From Megachile rotundata (Eukaryota; Arthropoda; Insecta; Hymenoptera; Megachilidae), in contig NC_134985.1 in NCBI RefSeq assembly GCF_050947335.1, positions 20,141,190 to 20,205,189 on the forward strand: a stretch of DNA of 64,000 nucleotides. The letters run 5' to 3'. Below, piece by piece: positions 25,604 to 37,798 of the stretch; the stretch's first letter is position 1, and each line of letters begins with the position of its first letter. The translations under genes were made by a program, and so were the position numbers. The notes beneath the pieces were generated by a model that saw nothing but the letters and a program-made list of their open reading frames with translations, ran no database searches and was not told the origin of the DNA.

Positions 25604-26814
25604 ACAAGAGCACTGTTTCCGAATACCCAGCCTGAAGGAAACGCGTGCTTTCAACAGCTGACGCGATCCTGCGTGCTTGCGTAACTCGAATTACGTAATG
25701 GCGGCCATTCCGATGACAGAGCCTCGGCGTCATCGGGTTTGTTCTATGCTAAATATCGATCACCATCCTGCGTGTGCGGTTATTATCGCGTGTGTCATTC
25801 GTTGCACGATTTCCCAGCGTCTTTCTCCTGGGAAGAAAAGCTCCGGAGATCGTTATGAAAGACTGTGAACGTCATCGGGCGTTGTGCAATAAAACTTGAT
25901 CATTCGCAACACTCTTCGTTTGTTTACATCCAGTGTCTACTGAAATGACTTCGACTTGAGTCCCACATGCGTGTAGGAAGACAAAACGGTAATTGTACGA
26001 ATACAATTTAATTCGACTTGTCAATTGCCACGCGTACACTGCTCCTTCATAAATTCAACTTAACCCCGGCTATTACCGGGGGTCAAATGTCTTGATCGCC
26101 GCCATCAATCTCTGTCGTCACTGTCGAATTAACTCGATCGCTCTCCCTGTCGTTTCCGCTCAACCAGAAAGTTCACCGTATCGTTACAACGGGTGGATCG
26201 TTTTTTTATTACGGTGCATACGTGCACAATTACTTTTGCTGTTTATTTTAACACGTAGAGTGACGGTGGAAATGGATAGTCGTTAAGAATAATTCATTTT
26301 CAAATTTGCACTTTCCTATGGTAATAGTTATTATGGTAAAATAGTAATTATGGTAAATATTACCATAGGTAATAATCACAGGTAATAACTATTTCTTTAA
26401 CTATTTAATTATACGTGTCCTTTAATTTATGGTGCCAACGCTGCGATGTTGGATCGCAATTTTATACCTAAATTTATTGCCTGGAAGTAACACGTTGAAA
26501 TTAATAGTGGTAGATGTTTCACGGAACAATGTCTATTTCGTCGATCGTAGAGAACAAAACGGTTGCGTTTAGTACCAGCAATAATTTATCATAGAATCGC
26601 AGAGTCCTCTTCGTCACGCGAAACGACGCTCGTAAAGAGATCCTGGAAACCGTTCACGTTGCTCCAATGTAGTTACGACCATTTTCCATTTATTCCTTCA
26701 ATATCATAAGAGAACGTTCCGTAGGGAAAAGACACCCTACCGCTCCTTGATTATTAATTGTTATATTTCCAAATTTACATAAATTAAAAAATTTACAATT
26801 TGAAATTCTAGCAC
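25604..26814. other. Intergenic, no supported feature
   Basis: Unique sequence with short frames only. A small cluster of GGTAAT/TTACC words lies at 26.32-26.39 kb. Confidence 0.45.
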
Positions 26815-27535
26815 GTGGACATATCGCCACTCTAACACGTGGCGATATAACGCGAGGGGATACTAATGCGTCGAAATTCCAGTGCGTGGCAATATAACGC
26901 GAGGGGTTTCTAACGCGTAGCAATTCTAACACGTGGCGATATAACGCGAGGGGTTACTAAGGCAAAGTAATTCTAGTGCGCGGCGATATAACGCGAGGGG
27001 ACACTAATGCGTAGAAATTCCAGTGCGTGGCAATATAGCGCGAGGGAATTCTAACGCGTGGCGATATAACGCGAGGGGATTCTAACGCGTGGCAATATAA
27101 CGCGAGGGAATTCTAACGCGTGGCGATATAACGCGAGGGAATTCTAACGTGTAGCAATTCTAACGCGTGGCGATGTAACGCGAGGGAATTCTAACGCGTG
27201 GCGATATAACGCGGGGGGATTCTAACGCGTGGCAATATAACGCGAGGGAATTCTAACGCGTGGCGATATAACGCGAGGGAATTCTAACGTGTAGCAATTC
27301 TAACGCGTGGCGATGTAACGCGAGGGAATTCTAACGCGTGGCGATATAACGCGAGGGAATTTTAACGCGTGGCGATATAACGCGAAGGGATTCTAACGCG
27401 TAGAAATTCTATTGCGCGGCGATACAACGCGAGGGGATACTAATGCGTAGTAATTCCAGTGCGTGGCAATATAACGCGAGGGGATTCTAACGCGTAATAA
27501 TTCTAACACGTGGCGATATAACGCGAGGGGATACT
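26815..27535 (+). repeat. CpG-rich minisatellite, family B, copy 2
   Basis: Same TAACGCGTGGCGATA and TAACGCGAGGGAATTC words as the other family B arrays. A block of about 125 bp (27.13-27.25 kb) is repeated almost exactly at 27.26-27.37 kb. The shared 3' flank seen after copies 1 and 3 is absent; it ends instead in degenerate AAAATTTAA words. Confidence 0.94.
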
Positions 27536-28854
27536 AACACTTACCTACCACCTCGAAAATTTAAAAACCTGCTAACTTGAAAATTTAATAACTCACAAAT
27601 CTGAAAATCTAAGAACATAAAAATCTAAAAATTCAAAAGTACAAAAAGTCACCTAAAATAAGAATGCATTCGAAGGTGGACTTTCTGAAATATCAGAAGA
27701 TATTTTATTCATTCGTCGTTGCACCATTTCGAACGTTTCGTTTGTTCATTGAATTCTAACGTTCGATTCACGGTGCATACGAAGATAATGGCACACGGAT
27801 TCCCACAGCATCGAACGCGGTTAGGTCATCATTGTCCATGGTCATGGGCCGTCTAGGTGGTCCTCGTGAAAAGGAAACTGCATAATATATGCACGCGGGT
27901 TTTATTACGGCACGCGGGCAAACGCATAAAAGAAAGGCAGCCGTATTATGCGCGACACGAGTTCACCGACACGCCGGTTTATCTTATGTTCAGTAATGGA
28001 ATCAGGCGTGACGCAAGTGGTGCCAGCGCGATTTTTACACTTGCATTTCTTTTTGTACATTAAACAACTTCCGTTCATTCTATACTCCACATCGACACAT
28101 CTATTGTCAAAACAAATTTCATTTTCCTCTAAATATTTTTTTAATTGGGTAACGAGAATTTCTATCCGGGGTGGTTTCTGCAAAATTATCTCCAATTATC
28201 TGAATATGTAACGCATTGTAAATAAATCATTATACATATGGTTAATAAAAATTACAAATTTTCCAATACTTTTTCTAATTGATAATCTTAGTCTCGTACT
28301 AACAAACTAAACAATTTTTTAAAATATAAATTAATCAATTTGAACTTCTCATATGAACACTAAATCATATGAACTGTAGCTAAGTAGCGTAAGAATATCA
28401 GATAGTTTTCCATCGAGAGACATTCACTCCGAGCTGGTCCCATGATTCTTACCGAGTCAAAAAGTGTCCTGAATGATATGAATTTTCAGGTGGTTCGTAA
28501 CCTCCTCTCCTACGTAGAAACCGCCGATACGGTGTCGCGTAAAAGAAGGACCGTGGGAGGCGAAGAGAGTGCATTCGCGTAGGCCTGTATCCTGTGCCAC
28601 GTCCATTTGTCCCCGTGTCCGTTTCGTTTGTCGACAGTAGTATGTATGCGCTGTCGAGATTATCTTTTTGGTAGAAAACTAGTCACCATAAATCCTTGAG
28701 AATGTTATAGTCTTTCCAATTCTTTACAATGAACCGTGGAAGAATAGGCGATCTCGCTAACTAGCCACAATACATCCTTATAGCACCGTATAGTGATTGG
28801 CTAGATAACACGCTATGATTCTACCGAGTTGCGATACTGACACGTAGGGACTCT
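27536..28854. other. Intergenic, no supported feature
   Basis: Opposed frames of 68-96 codons around 27.9-28.2 kb cover the same bases on both strands, with no domain. No RNA gene seen. Confidence 0.45.
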
Positions 28855-29775
28855 GCATGGAGATATAACGCGTTGTGATACTAATGCGTAGCGATTCGCA
28901 CGTGGTGATAGAATGCATGCCAATACCCTATCATTGTGATTCTGACGCGTAGCAATTGTAACACGTGGCGATATAACGCGAGGGAATTCTAACGAGTAGC
29001 AATTCTAACGCGTGGCGATATAACGCGAGGGGATTCTAACGCGTGGCAGTATAACGCGAGGGAATTCTAACGCGTAGAAATTCTAACGCGTGGCGATATA
29101 ACGCGAGGGAATTCTAACGCGTGGCGATATAACGCGAGGGGATTCTAACGCGTGGCGATATAACGCGAGGGGATTCTAATGCGTGGCGATATAACGCGAG
29201 GGAATTCTAACGCGTGGCGATATAACGCGAGGGAATTCTAACGCGTAGCAATTCTAACGCGTGGCCATATAACGCGAGGGAATTCTAACGCGTGGCGATA
29301 TAACGCGAGGGGATTCTAACGCGTGGCGATATAACGCGAGGGGATTCTAACGCGTGGCGATATAACGCGAGGGGATTCTAATGCGTGGCGATATAACACG
29401 AGGGAATTCTAACGCGTGGCGATATAACGCGAGGGAATTCTAACGCGTAGCAATTCTAACGCGTAGCAATTCTAACGCGTGGCGATATAACGCGTGGCGA
29501 TATAACGCGTGGCGATATAACGCGAGGGGATTCTAACGCGTGGCGATATAACGCGAGGGAATTCCAACGCGTAGCAATTCTAACGCGTGGCGATATAACG
29601 CGAGGGAATTCTAACGAGTAGCAATTCTAACGCATGGCGATATAACGCGAGGGAATTCTAACGCGTGGCAATATAACGCGAGGGGATTCTAACGCGTAGA
29701 AATTCTAACACGTGGCGATATAACGCGTGGAGATACTAATACGTAGTAATTCTGACACATGGCAATACAACGCGA
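28855..29775 (+). repeat. CpG-rich minisatellite, family B, copy 3
   Basis: Degenerate from 28855, regular from about 28945. Built of the same 31 bp units; a block of about 220 bp (29.05-29.26 kb) is repeated at 29.27-29.46 kb with small changes. Confidence 0.95.
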
Positions 29776-29778
29776 TAC

Positions 29779-29861
29779 ACTGCGTAGGCGTAACAACTCG
29801 TGTCCTCAAAGTACTTAAATTGTATTTAAGACAACGTAATCATCAAAGTTCGCCGACATCG
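29779..29861 (+). repeat. Shared 3' flank of family B array, copy 2
   Basis: Near-identical to 25519-25603, including the 7 bp hairpin (29814-29830). The two copies lie about 4.26 kb apart in the same orientation. Confidence 0.9.
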
Positions 29862-31837
29862 GGTTAATGTGGTTTGCACGCACAAGATTGCACGCGTATT
29901 GTTACATCCGCTTTCATTCGACATTCCTTTGAGAGATTATTACATCCTACGGGCTCACGAGGAATACAAATGAAAGGCGTGAACTATTGGGTGGATAATA
30001 CGAAGGAATTGATATAACGTTTCGAATCATAAATTACATGTGTATTGTCAAAAAATGATCGCAGTAGAGAATATTCATTATAATATGCGCAGTTTTGTAT
30101 ATACACGATTCTACGTCAGTTAATAACAATACATTTGTAGTTTTTTTTTTCTTAATGTAATGTAATATATTTTTCGCGTAATTATAAATACGAAAGAGTT
30201 TTGTCTTTCAGGAATTACAGACTATCGCGTGTTCTATAAATGTACCCTGATAAACGATACGATGGTACACACGTATGTTTATAGGGTTAATGACCGTAAG
30301 GGGTGCAGTTGGGTGCGGCTTCTTCTAATATCGCTAAAGGTGGAATCAAACGCTTCGCGAATTATTTACAGGAGTTAAAGCGTACGGACTGTAACAGGTG
30401 GTGTGTCGAACAATTACAATTCTTCTTTAAGAAGATCGAAATCATGAATGTAATAATAATTGGCGCAAATATTATTGACGACATAACGTTTATTATTAGA
30501 GAAAATGCTACACCGTTTTTCTTTGGGATAATGTACGAAAGTGCTTAAATTTGAAGAGCACGTAATAATCATCAGTCACTCAATTACAATTGTACAATTC
30601 GAGTGTAAAAAAATTTTACAAGTTTTTTACAGCATTCATTTTTTTTGTTCCTTATCTTGACGAGGTACATAGAATAACTTACGTGCAATGTATGAAAAAC
30701 TGTGTGTAAGATTACGTATACGATGCCTACATTACATAAGAGAAATCTAGAGGTATAATTTGTATCAATAGAAAAGTGCTATTTCTGATTGTTACAAAAT
30801 CACAATTGTCGCAGAATCAGACAACACAAAAAAGGTTCAACTACCAGAGGTTTCGCTGTTTTTTTTTACTTTTTTCGTTTTTTTTATTGTAATATATGCA
30901 ATGCCGTTTCGCCGCGTATGTTTTCGTTTTATTAGAATAATCGAGATTAACCTGGAAGATAAAGTGTTTCAAGAATTTTGTATTTATAAAATAGGATACA
31001 TGAAACATGTAATTCCTTAACATCCATGCCTTTACACATTTACCAGAAATTTAACTTTATTTATAAAGTCATAATTTCGTCATTATTACGAAATCTCATA
31101 CAATCATAAGTATCTTCCAGGTTAATGAAAAACTTCTCATTTCATCCATTATTTGTTTCTATATACAACACTATGTGTAAGCAAATATCATTCACATATA
31201 ACATAAAATACGATTAATACAATTAAACTCGGCCACCTGTCTTCCTTCTAGATATTTATAGAACATGATATTTATCTGTAAAATGAGGTGTAATGGTAAG
31301 CATTTATTTACAATGCAGCCTTACATTAACCTATAATTTCACTTTTTTTAACCACATTCCAACAATCACTGATTATGAATCAGTTCAAACATTTTACTAT
31401 ATGTTTCGCTTTTACATTAAAGTTCTTAAATAACTCGTTTAAAAATATTATGCCAACCTACACTGCTAATGTACCTTTCTTTCCGTTAGTAACAGTTTTG
31501 GCGATTCATGACCATTTTTTTATAGAAGGTAATTTTTTTCACTGATAATAAAGTAAAATAATATTATACAATACTATAATTGTACACCTGCTTGACATTT
31601 CACTAAACCACAAAACTACTGTTTCTTCATAAATTATTACATACATCTCGTGCACTAGTGGCAAAAAATGTTCTTGTACCATTTACGTTGATCATGCTAG
31701 CCCGGGAAAGATCCGTCGAAGCTATGCACAAAGTCTTTAAATAATAATTAACTGCACCCACAGTATATAAAATTGACACTGCGAGAGAGAACATTTGACT
31801 ATTATGTAGATAGATTTCCGTGCAATCGTGTTTCTTA
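29862..31837. other. Intergenic and probable 3' UTR of CTCF
   Basis: AT-rich sequence downstream of the minus-strand CTCF stop. TTTATT words (AATAAA on the minus strand) near 31066 and 31300 are candidate polyadenylation signals. An 81-codon plus frame at 30303 has no domain and I do not call it. Confidence 0.5.
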
Positions 31838-34800
31838 TTACGAAATTGTTTGCAATATATTTATATTGCCATTAGGTTCCTCTTCCTCTTCTTCTTCCTC
31901 CTGCAAACATAAAATCGATTTGCATTAGAAAGGAGTACGTCATTCACTAATGTAGTATACGCTCGCTGAATACACGATTCGGGGCTTTAATGGCCTCAAA
32001 TTCTCGGAATCGTGCATTAAACGCGAACCAATCACGAGCGCGCTTTCTCCACAGGTCGTTCGTTCATTGGTCGAGTCTGACGTGTTGCACGGTGAAGTGA
32101 GATACGCGCGCATGTGTAACCAATACGTGTGAGCGATAGGCGTTCTTATCGTGAATTAAGCAAGCGTATAAAAAGTAACATTAGCTTACTTCGTCAAAAC
32201 CGAAACAGGTTTCCATTTCTTTTTGTAACTTTGGATCGTTTTGAGTGTTTTGAGAAGATTTTTTAGTAGGTTCCGGATCTATTTTTAACTCAATTTCGGT
32301 TTCTTCTTCTTCGTCTACTTCTTCTCCTGTACCCGTTACGATACCACTCTCTTGGCTCAAGGGATCTTGCATCACCAAATCTCCATCTTCGCTAGCTACG
32401 ACCGCCATTTGCTAAAAGAGAAAGGAAATAAAATTAAACGCGTTCCTGCATAAACATTACGATTAGTGGTTATCGGTAGGGAAATTACGTACTTGATCGG
32501 TTCCTTGATTATCAGCCAGCTGAATAACTTCCAATACAACATACTGTTGACCATCGCTTCCTTCAACGGCCATCATGTCGTCTTCATCTTCTTCTTCTTC
32601 TTCATAACCTTTAAGTTTAGAAGCTAAATCACCTGTTATCACAATACAACACATGGAAGTTAGTCAATGATCTGTGTACAGATCATATCGTAAGTGTCCC
32701 TGTGATTACGAACTTGAGGATGTTACTTGTTCGTCATATATATGTTACTTATTCGACAATGATTTTAAGGGTCTTGGTGTAATTTATCCTTGCACATATA
32801 AACGAATCAAGTAACCTTGAATAATTCTTCAAACAATAGGGACTTACCTGTCATGACCTCGACTCTCTGACCATCTATAATTTGAATCTTTTTCTGTCTA
32901 CCCATTTTCAATGCTTGTTGTTTTTCCTGAAGAGATGATTCTGGGTCGTGAACAGCCATATGTCGAATAAGATTTCCCTTGTGCCTAAATAAAGAAATCG
33001 TTAGAAAATATCCACTTTTATTTTTCGTTTGGTACATTTGTTGTATAAATACCTGAACGGCCGTTCACATTCGGGACATTGATGTGTCTTCTCTTGCGGT
33101 GGTGGAGGAACATAAGAAGGATTGTGATAAAGATTACAGTGCCGTTTGAGAAGCTGTTTTTGTCTGAATGATTGAAAACAATGATCACATTGATATGGTT
33201 TTTGATCTGTGTGAATTAACATATGGCTTTCAAGATGACGTGCAGATATTGATGCATATGGACATAAATCACATTTATAACACTTTTCTCCCTCATGGGT
33301 TTTACTATGCAGCTTATAGCTATATCTACAAAGGTAAAAAAGTATTATGTGTTTTATGTTTATAAGACAATCTTTTATTCGCAATCAAGCTAGTATATAC
33401 TAACCTATCTGGGAATGTTTTTCCGCAGCGCTTACACTTTAAAGGTTTATCAGAGGTATGTAATTTTTGTACATGAATTCTGAGATCTGTTTTTCTTCCA
33501 CAAGTCGTTGGACACAACTCACATTGAAATACTGGTTTATCGCCAACTGTAACATACACATTATCATGAATAATAACAGCTACATAAAGATTTAAATATC
33601 AAAAACGTGAAATATATGAAACTCCGACATACCATTATGTATCAATTTGTGAGCTTTCAAACTGTTAGACTGAGTAAACCTTGCTTGACAAAAATCACAT
33701 TCATATGGTTTTTCGCCTGTGTGTATACGCAAATGCCGTTTTAATTTGAACGTATCGGGACTTGCATATGTACAATGCGGACACTGTAAAAAAATAAAGC
33801 ATCCATGATAAGTTTATCTATACAATCTGATAGCATTAATTACGAGTAATAAATAAATAATCCAGAACGTACTTGATATGGTCGCTCCCCTGTATGACAT
33901 CTAATATGACGTTTCAGTTTAGACAATTCAACGGATGCATAATCACATTCGTGACATTTATGCGGTTTTTCATGCGTGTGTCTGTATCGAACGTGTCTGA
34001 CAAGTTCACCTGTAATCAACAAAGTAGCTTATTCAATACCGGCAAGCTGAACGATTATAAGAAAATGTAAAAACACAGAACAATTGCACTTACCAGAAGT
34101 TGTGAATGCACTGTCACAAAATTTACAGTGATGTGGTTTGGTCCCGGTATGCGTGTTAACGTGGTTTTGGAGCGAAGCTAATGTTTTGAATCCTCTTTCA
34201 CAAACGCTGCATTTGTGTGGCCTTTCTTCCGAATGCGACTTCATGTGCCGTGATAATAGATACCTACGGCATGTACATAAAAAACTAGTTTATATAACTG
34301 CAATTTGAAAGAAAGTAAAGGCAAGTTATAACTGTTATGTATTTACCGCTTCGGACTCGTGTAATTACAGTAATTACACATATGAGCTTGGGTAACTGTT
34401 TGAGATTTTTTAGGTAGGAACTTGATAATTTTGGTTTTATCATCTTCTGCTTCTGATTCAACGGGTGCTTCATTGTCTTCATTGTCCTCAAAATCATAAA
34501 CAGTAAGGTCTTGTTCACCTTCTCCTTCTTCACCCTCTGTTCCTTCCCGCTCTACAGGTCTACTTTCCTTATCTTCAGAATCAGGTTGTTGAACTATCAA
34601 TACATAACTAACTTCTCCAGGATTAGTGTCTGATGGTACAATGGTAACAGTTTGATATGCATCCCCAGAATTTATTACAACTTGATTATTTCCATTGTTA
34701 GCCACCTGGCCCTGTAAGATAAAATGTTTGTTAGAGAAAGGAGTCAAAACACTGTAGTCAGGAGTTCAGCACTACTATGACAGTGCTAGTCTTCTCACTT

Positions 34801-35243
34801 ACATCTTCTTCTCCATCAACATTTTCCAATTCTTCAATTTCTTGGTACTGTTCTTCTTGAGGATGTTCTCCTTCATTTTGTACATCAGCTTCTTCTACTT
34901 CTTGAATTTGCACTTGTGTCATCACAGGTGTTTCATCATTATTTGCTTGGTAATAATATTGACCAGATTGATCAACAAAATAAGTTCCACCTTCTTCACC
35001 ACCCGATAGTCCTTCCACTTGTTGCACTATAATATAAGCTCTTGATAAAACTTGTTCACTCGTATTATTAATGGGTATACAGAAAGATGTTTAATTTATT
35101 ACAAAATACTAACACTGTACATGTTGCAATTGCTCTCCTTGACCCCCTTCTATTTCCTTGTTGAATGTTTCTAAATAAGTTTGTATTTCTGTTACAGATT
35201 CCTGCCCTTCTTCTAACTTAATAGTCGTTACGTTGCTTGTCAT
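31838..35243 (-). CDS. CTCF: CTCF, 11-zinc-finger insulator protein
   Basis: Nuclear DNA-binding protein that marks insulators and chromatin loop anchors. Coding exons, read on the minus strand: 35243-35114, 35026-34803, 34711-34347, 34263-34094, 34009-33873, 33783-33633, 33546-33405, 33325-33053, 32984-32848, 32632-32493, 32411-32190, 31900-31838. Phases join throughout to 2154 bases, 717 residues. Eleven C2H2 fingers fill residues about 230-543, from CNYCNYTSPKR to CPECERPFRHKGNLIRHM; linkers such as HTGERPYQ and HTHEKPHK and the finger order match the CTCF family. The N-terminal 229 residues are acidic and Gln-rich; the tail has a basic GRQKKIQ patch and Glu-rich runs. The ATG follows a likely 5' UTR acceptor near 35282, so at least one non-coding exon lies upstream, perhaps in the CpG-rich 36 kb region. 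Finger architecture makes the call firm; exon ends are predicted. Confidence 0.95.
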
Positions 35244-37009
35244 GATGAAATCATTAATTCATATAAACGTATTTTCATCAGTCTGAAATAATATTAATTA
35301 CATCCTTTGTTTATTACCATAAACATTACTGGTTGTATTAGAATGTATTAAAATGTAACGATGAATAATATAAACTTCTTATTGTAATTCAATTTTCTTT
35401 AAACATAATTAAAGTATTTTATTCACAGGAGTTGTACATTCAAACAAATTACAGTTATGGATAACAATACATGTACCATCGATTATTACAAAAAGATAGC
35501 ACTTTGTTCTTTTGAATCATAAGTGATTATCTTGGGCATTTATAAATCACCAATCTGTATGTAACTGAGTATTCAATTATACAATTTTTAAATACATGAA
35601 TATTCTTCAATGAGCAATGTATCAGTGTATCAATTTCTAAATGTAAAAACAGAATCATAAAGTTCAAGCATTATATACATATATAAAACAGGTAACAGAG
35701 TAATATGCAAGTATAATGAAGTTGTACATTCAAAAAGGTACAAATACGGTAATATATACAGACATAAAATTACACGGAAATCGCTATCGCAATACGAGTG
35801 GCAATACACGGGACATCGTGATTGCGTAAATTTAAAGGAAAATCAATATCCGTGTAAAGAAATTGAAGCTACGAAAGAGTGGATGGATTCATTCGCGACG
35901 AGAGGGAGGGGAGGAGCAAAGAATTGGCATGTTTGACCACGTTTTGGCAATTCTCAAAATTGAGCATCCGCGTATATCGTATCGTCGCAAAGTCAAACGG
36001 AATTGACAGAGGCGACACGCGTCGCCGCGGAACGCCATGTAACAGGCGAAGCGGGTAATGCGAACGGGAATGACGCCATGGGCAAAATGCGATCGTGGTC
36101 ACGATGGATGAAGGAGCGCGTGGAAATACGCAACGGGTCGCCAGGATTTCGCATCCGCGGACTTTCGTCAAACACCGGGGGCCCCAAAGTTGCGCATTCT
36201 GTCGGAAAGCTTTTAAGACAACGCGGGTGCTTTCGATTTCAGGACACAGGGGGCATTAACGACAAAAATTTCAGAAAATTATCACCGTCGGCGCTGTCAT
36301 CAATATGGAGGACGCAACGGAAGGGAATACTGTTCGTTCTGCTACGTGCCGCGGATAACTCACCAATCTTTTGTGTTCTGCTCGCTACTGCTCACTAAGG
36401 ACTTCTTCGAATGCCACGGAAAATTGTCTTTCTTCGCGAGAACGAGTTTTTCACGTTGTGCTGAGTCCACTTACGACGGGAAACCTCGAAATATTCGCTT
36501 ACCTCGTAAACTTGCAATCGTTCGTGTGAGGGCGTTGTGTAAGACCCACAGGGCAATATGGCTGATCGAACTACGGACGTTCAAATGCTGCGCGTTGGTA
36601 GCTGCGCAATAGCACGCGTCACTCGTCATGTTTACACCGGACGACTGTCGTTTTACTCACTTCCGGGTATTAAACCTACCGCGATTTCATCAATTGACCA
36701 TCTTTTTTAGCGTATTATCATGGTTTCGTAAAATTAAACATTCCTGAGTTAACTTCACAATAATAAATATAAATATTCGAAGCAATAAATAAAGTATAAC
36801 GTTTTTGCGTCGCACGTCTATAAATGGTGATGCGTTCAACGAGACAAAAAAATGACGCCATGTGAAAAGAGCGGGAAAATTGTATTTGAGGAGGGGGAAA
36901 AGATTGAACAGTACTGTGGGGGGAGACCAACACCCATCTAAGTATGTAGGAAAGATTCTTTTACTTTCCTATTTGACTTTACACATTGACTTTTGTTAGA
37001 AAAAAATGT

Positions 37010-37028
37010 GGGGGGGGGGGGGGGGGGG
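37010..37028 (+). repeat. Homopolymer of 19 G
   Basis: Uninterrupted G run in an AT-rich context, preceded by six A and TGT. Length could also be affected by sequencing error. Confidence 0.9.
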
Positions 37029-37321
37029 TATTTTAATCTTTGTAACCATTTTTATTGCATAATAGTATCATTATAATTTTCATTGTAACAAGGTGGCAAA
37101 TGTAATACTAACTTAAGTTCATAGGCAAATAAACAGTTTTTATTGAATATAAATGTATTCAATATATACTTTATTAACACAGCTTATAAATTCCTCATGA
37201 ACAAAGTATTTACATGTAAATATAGCTGCCAAATATTTCTATCTTTTTATCATAAATTGTAGTTATAAAAATGTTACTTCATACCTTAATATAAACTTGT
37301 TGCTAACAGCATTAACTTGTA

Positions 37322-37340
37322 TTATATATATATATATATA
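37322..37340. repeat. TA microsatellite
   Basis: Alternating T and A for about 19 bases. Confidence 0.85.
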
Positions 37341-37798
37341 GAATACATTACTGAAGTAAAGATAAAAAAAATAATTTGAGATAATTTTAATAAGTTTTGA
37401 CTTAGATAACAAAGAAGATAAATTAATATCAATATATATAGTATACAAAAACATGTGAAGTGTTATAAAAATAATTTCAATTATTTATGTATTTTTATAA
37501 GTATGATAATACATTAACTCCTCTGATATATGAAACGTATAATACATGAATATCCTAATGAAATTAACTGTGTTAGTTTGTGTATAGCAAAGCCCAAGAG
37601 GGTTTGCTATAAAATATAAAATAAAATATATGTTATACCACTGCGTTAAAACAAAGACATTGAGAAACTAGGAGAACTTGAGGTAAAAGTAAAAAATCAA
37701 GGTCAACTTATAAGAATTCATTAATAAATATAAATATCTAAATGAAATTTCTACTACATGATCATAGAAATTAAATACATTTTGAATAAAAAAAAAAC

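Larger units (their letters stand above)
35244..37798. other. CTCF upstream region and intergenic
   Basis: The CpG-rich part at 35.87-36.65 kb has frames open on both strands and probably contains the CTCF promoter and first exon. A run of 19 G lies at 37010-37028 and a TA microsatellite at 37322-37340. The rest, to 37798, is AT-rich and would include the 3' UTR of the MOSPD2-like gene. Confidence 0.5.

Noticed and set aside
24713..29775. CRISPR-like appearance of regular repeats with spacers
   Set aside because: There are no unique spacers: the whole unit repeats, and the sequence is from a eukaryote with spliced genes.
30303..30548. 81-codon plus-strand frame
   Set aside because: It depends on a non-ATG start and shows no domain or splice context.
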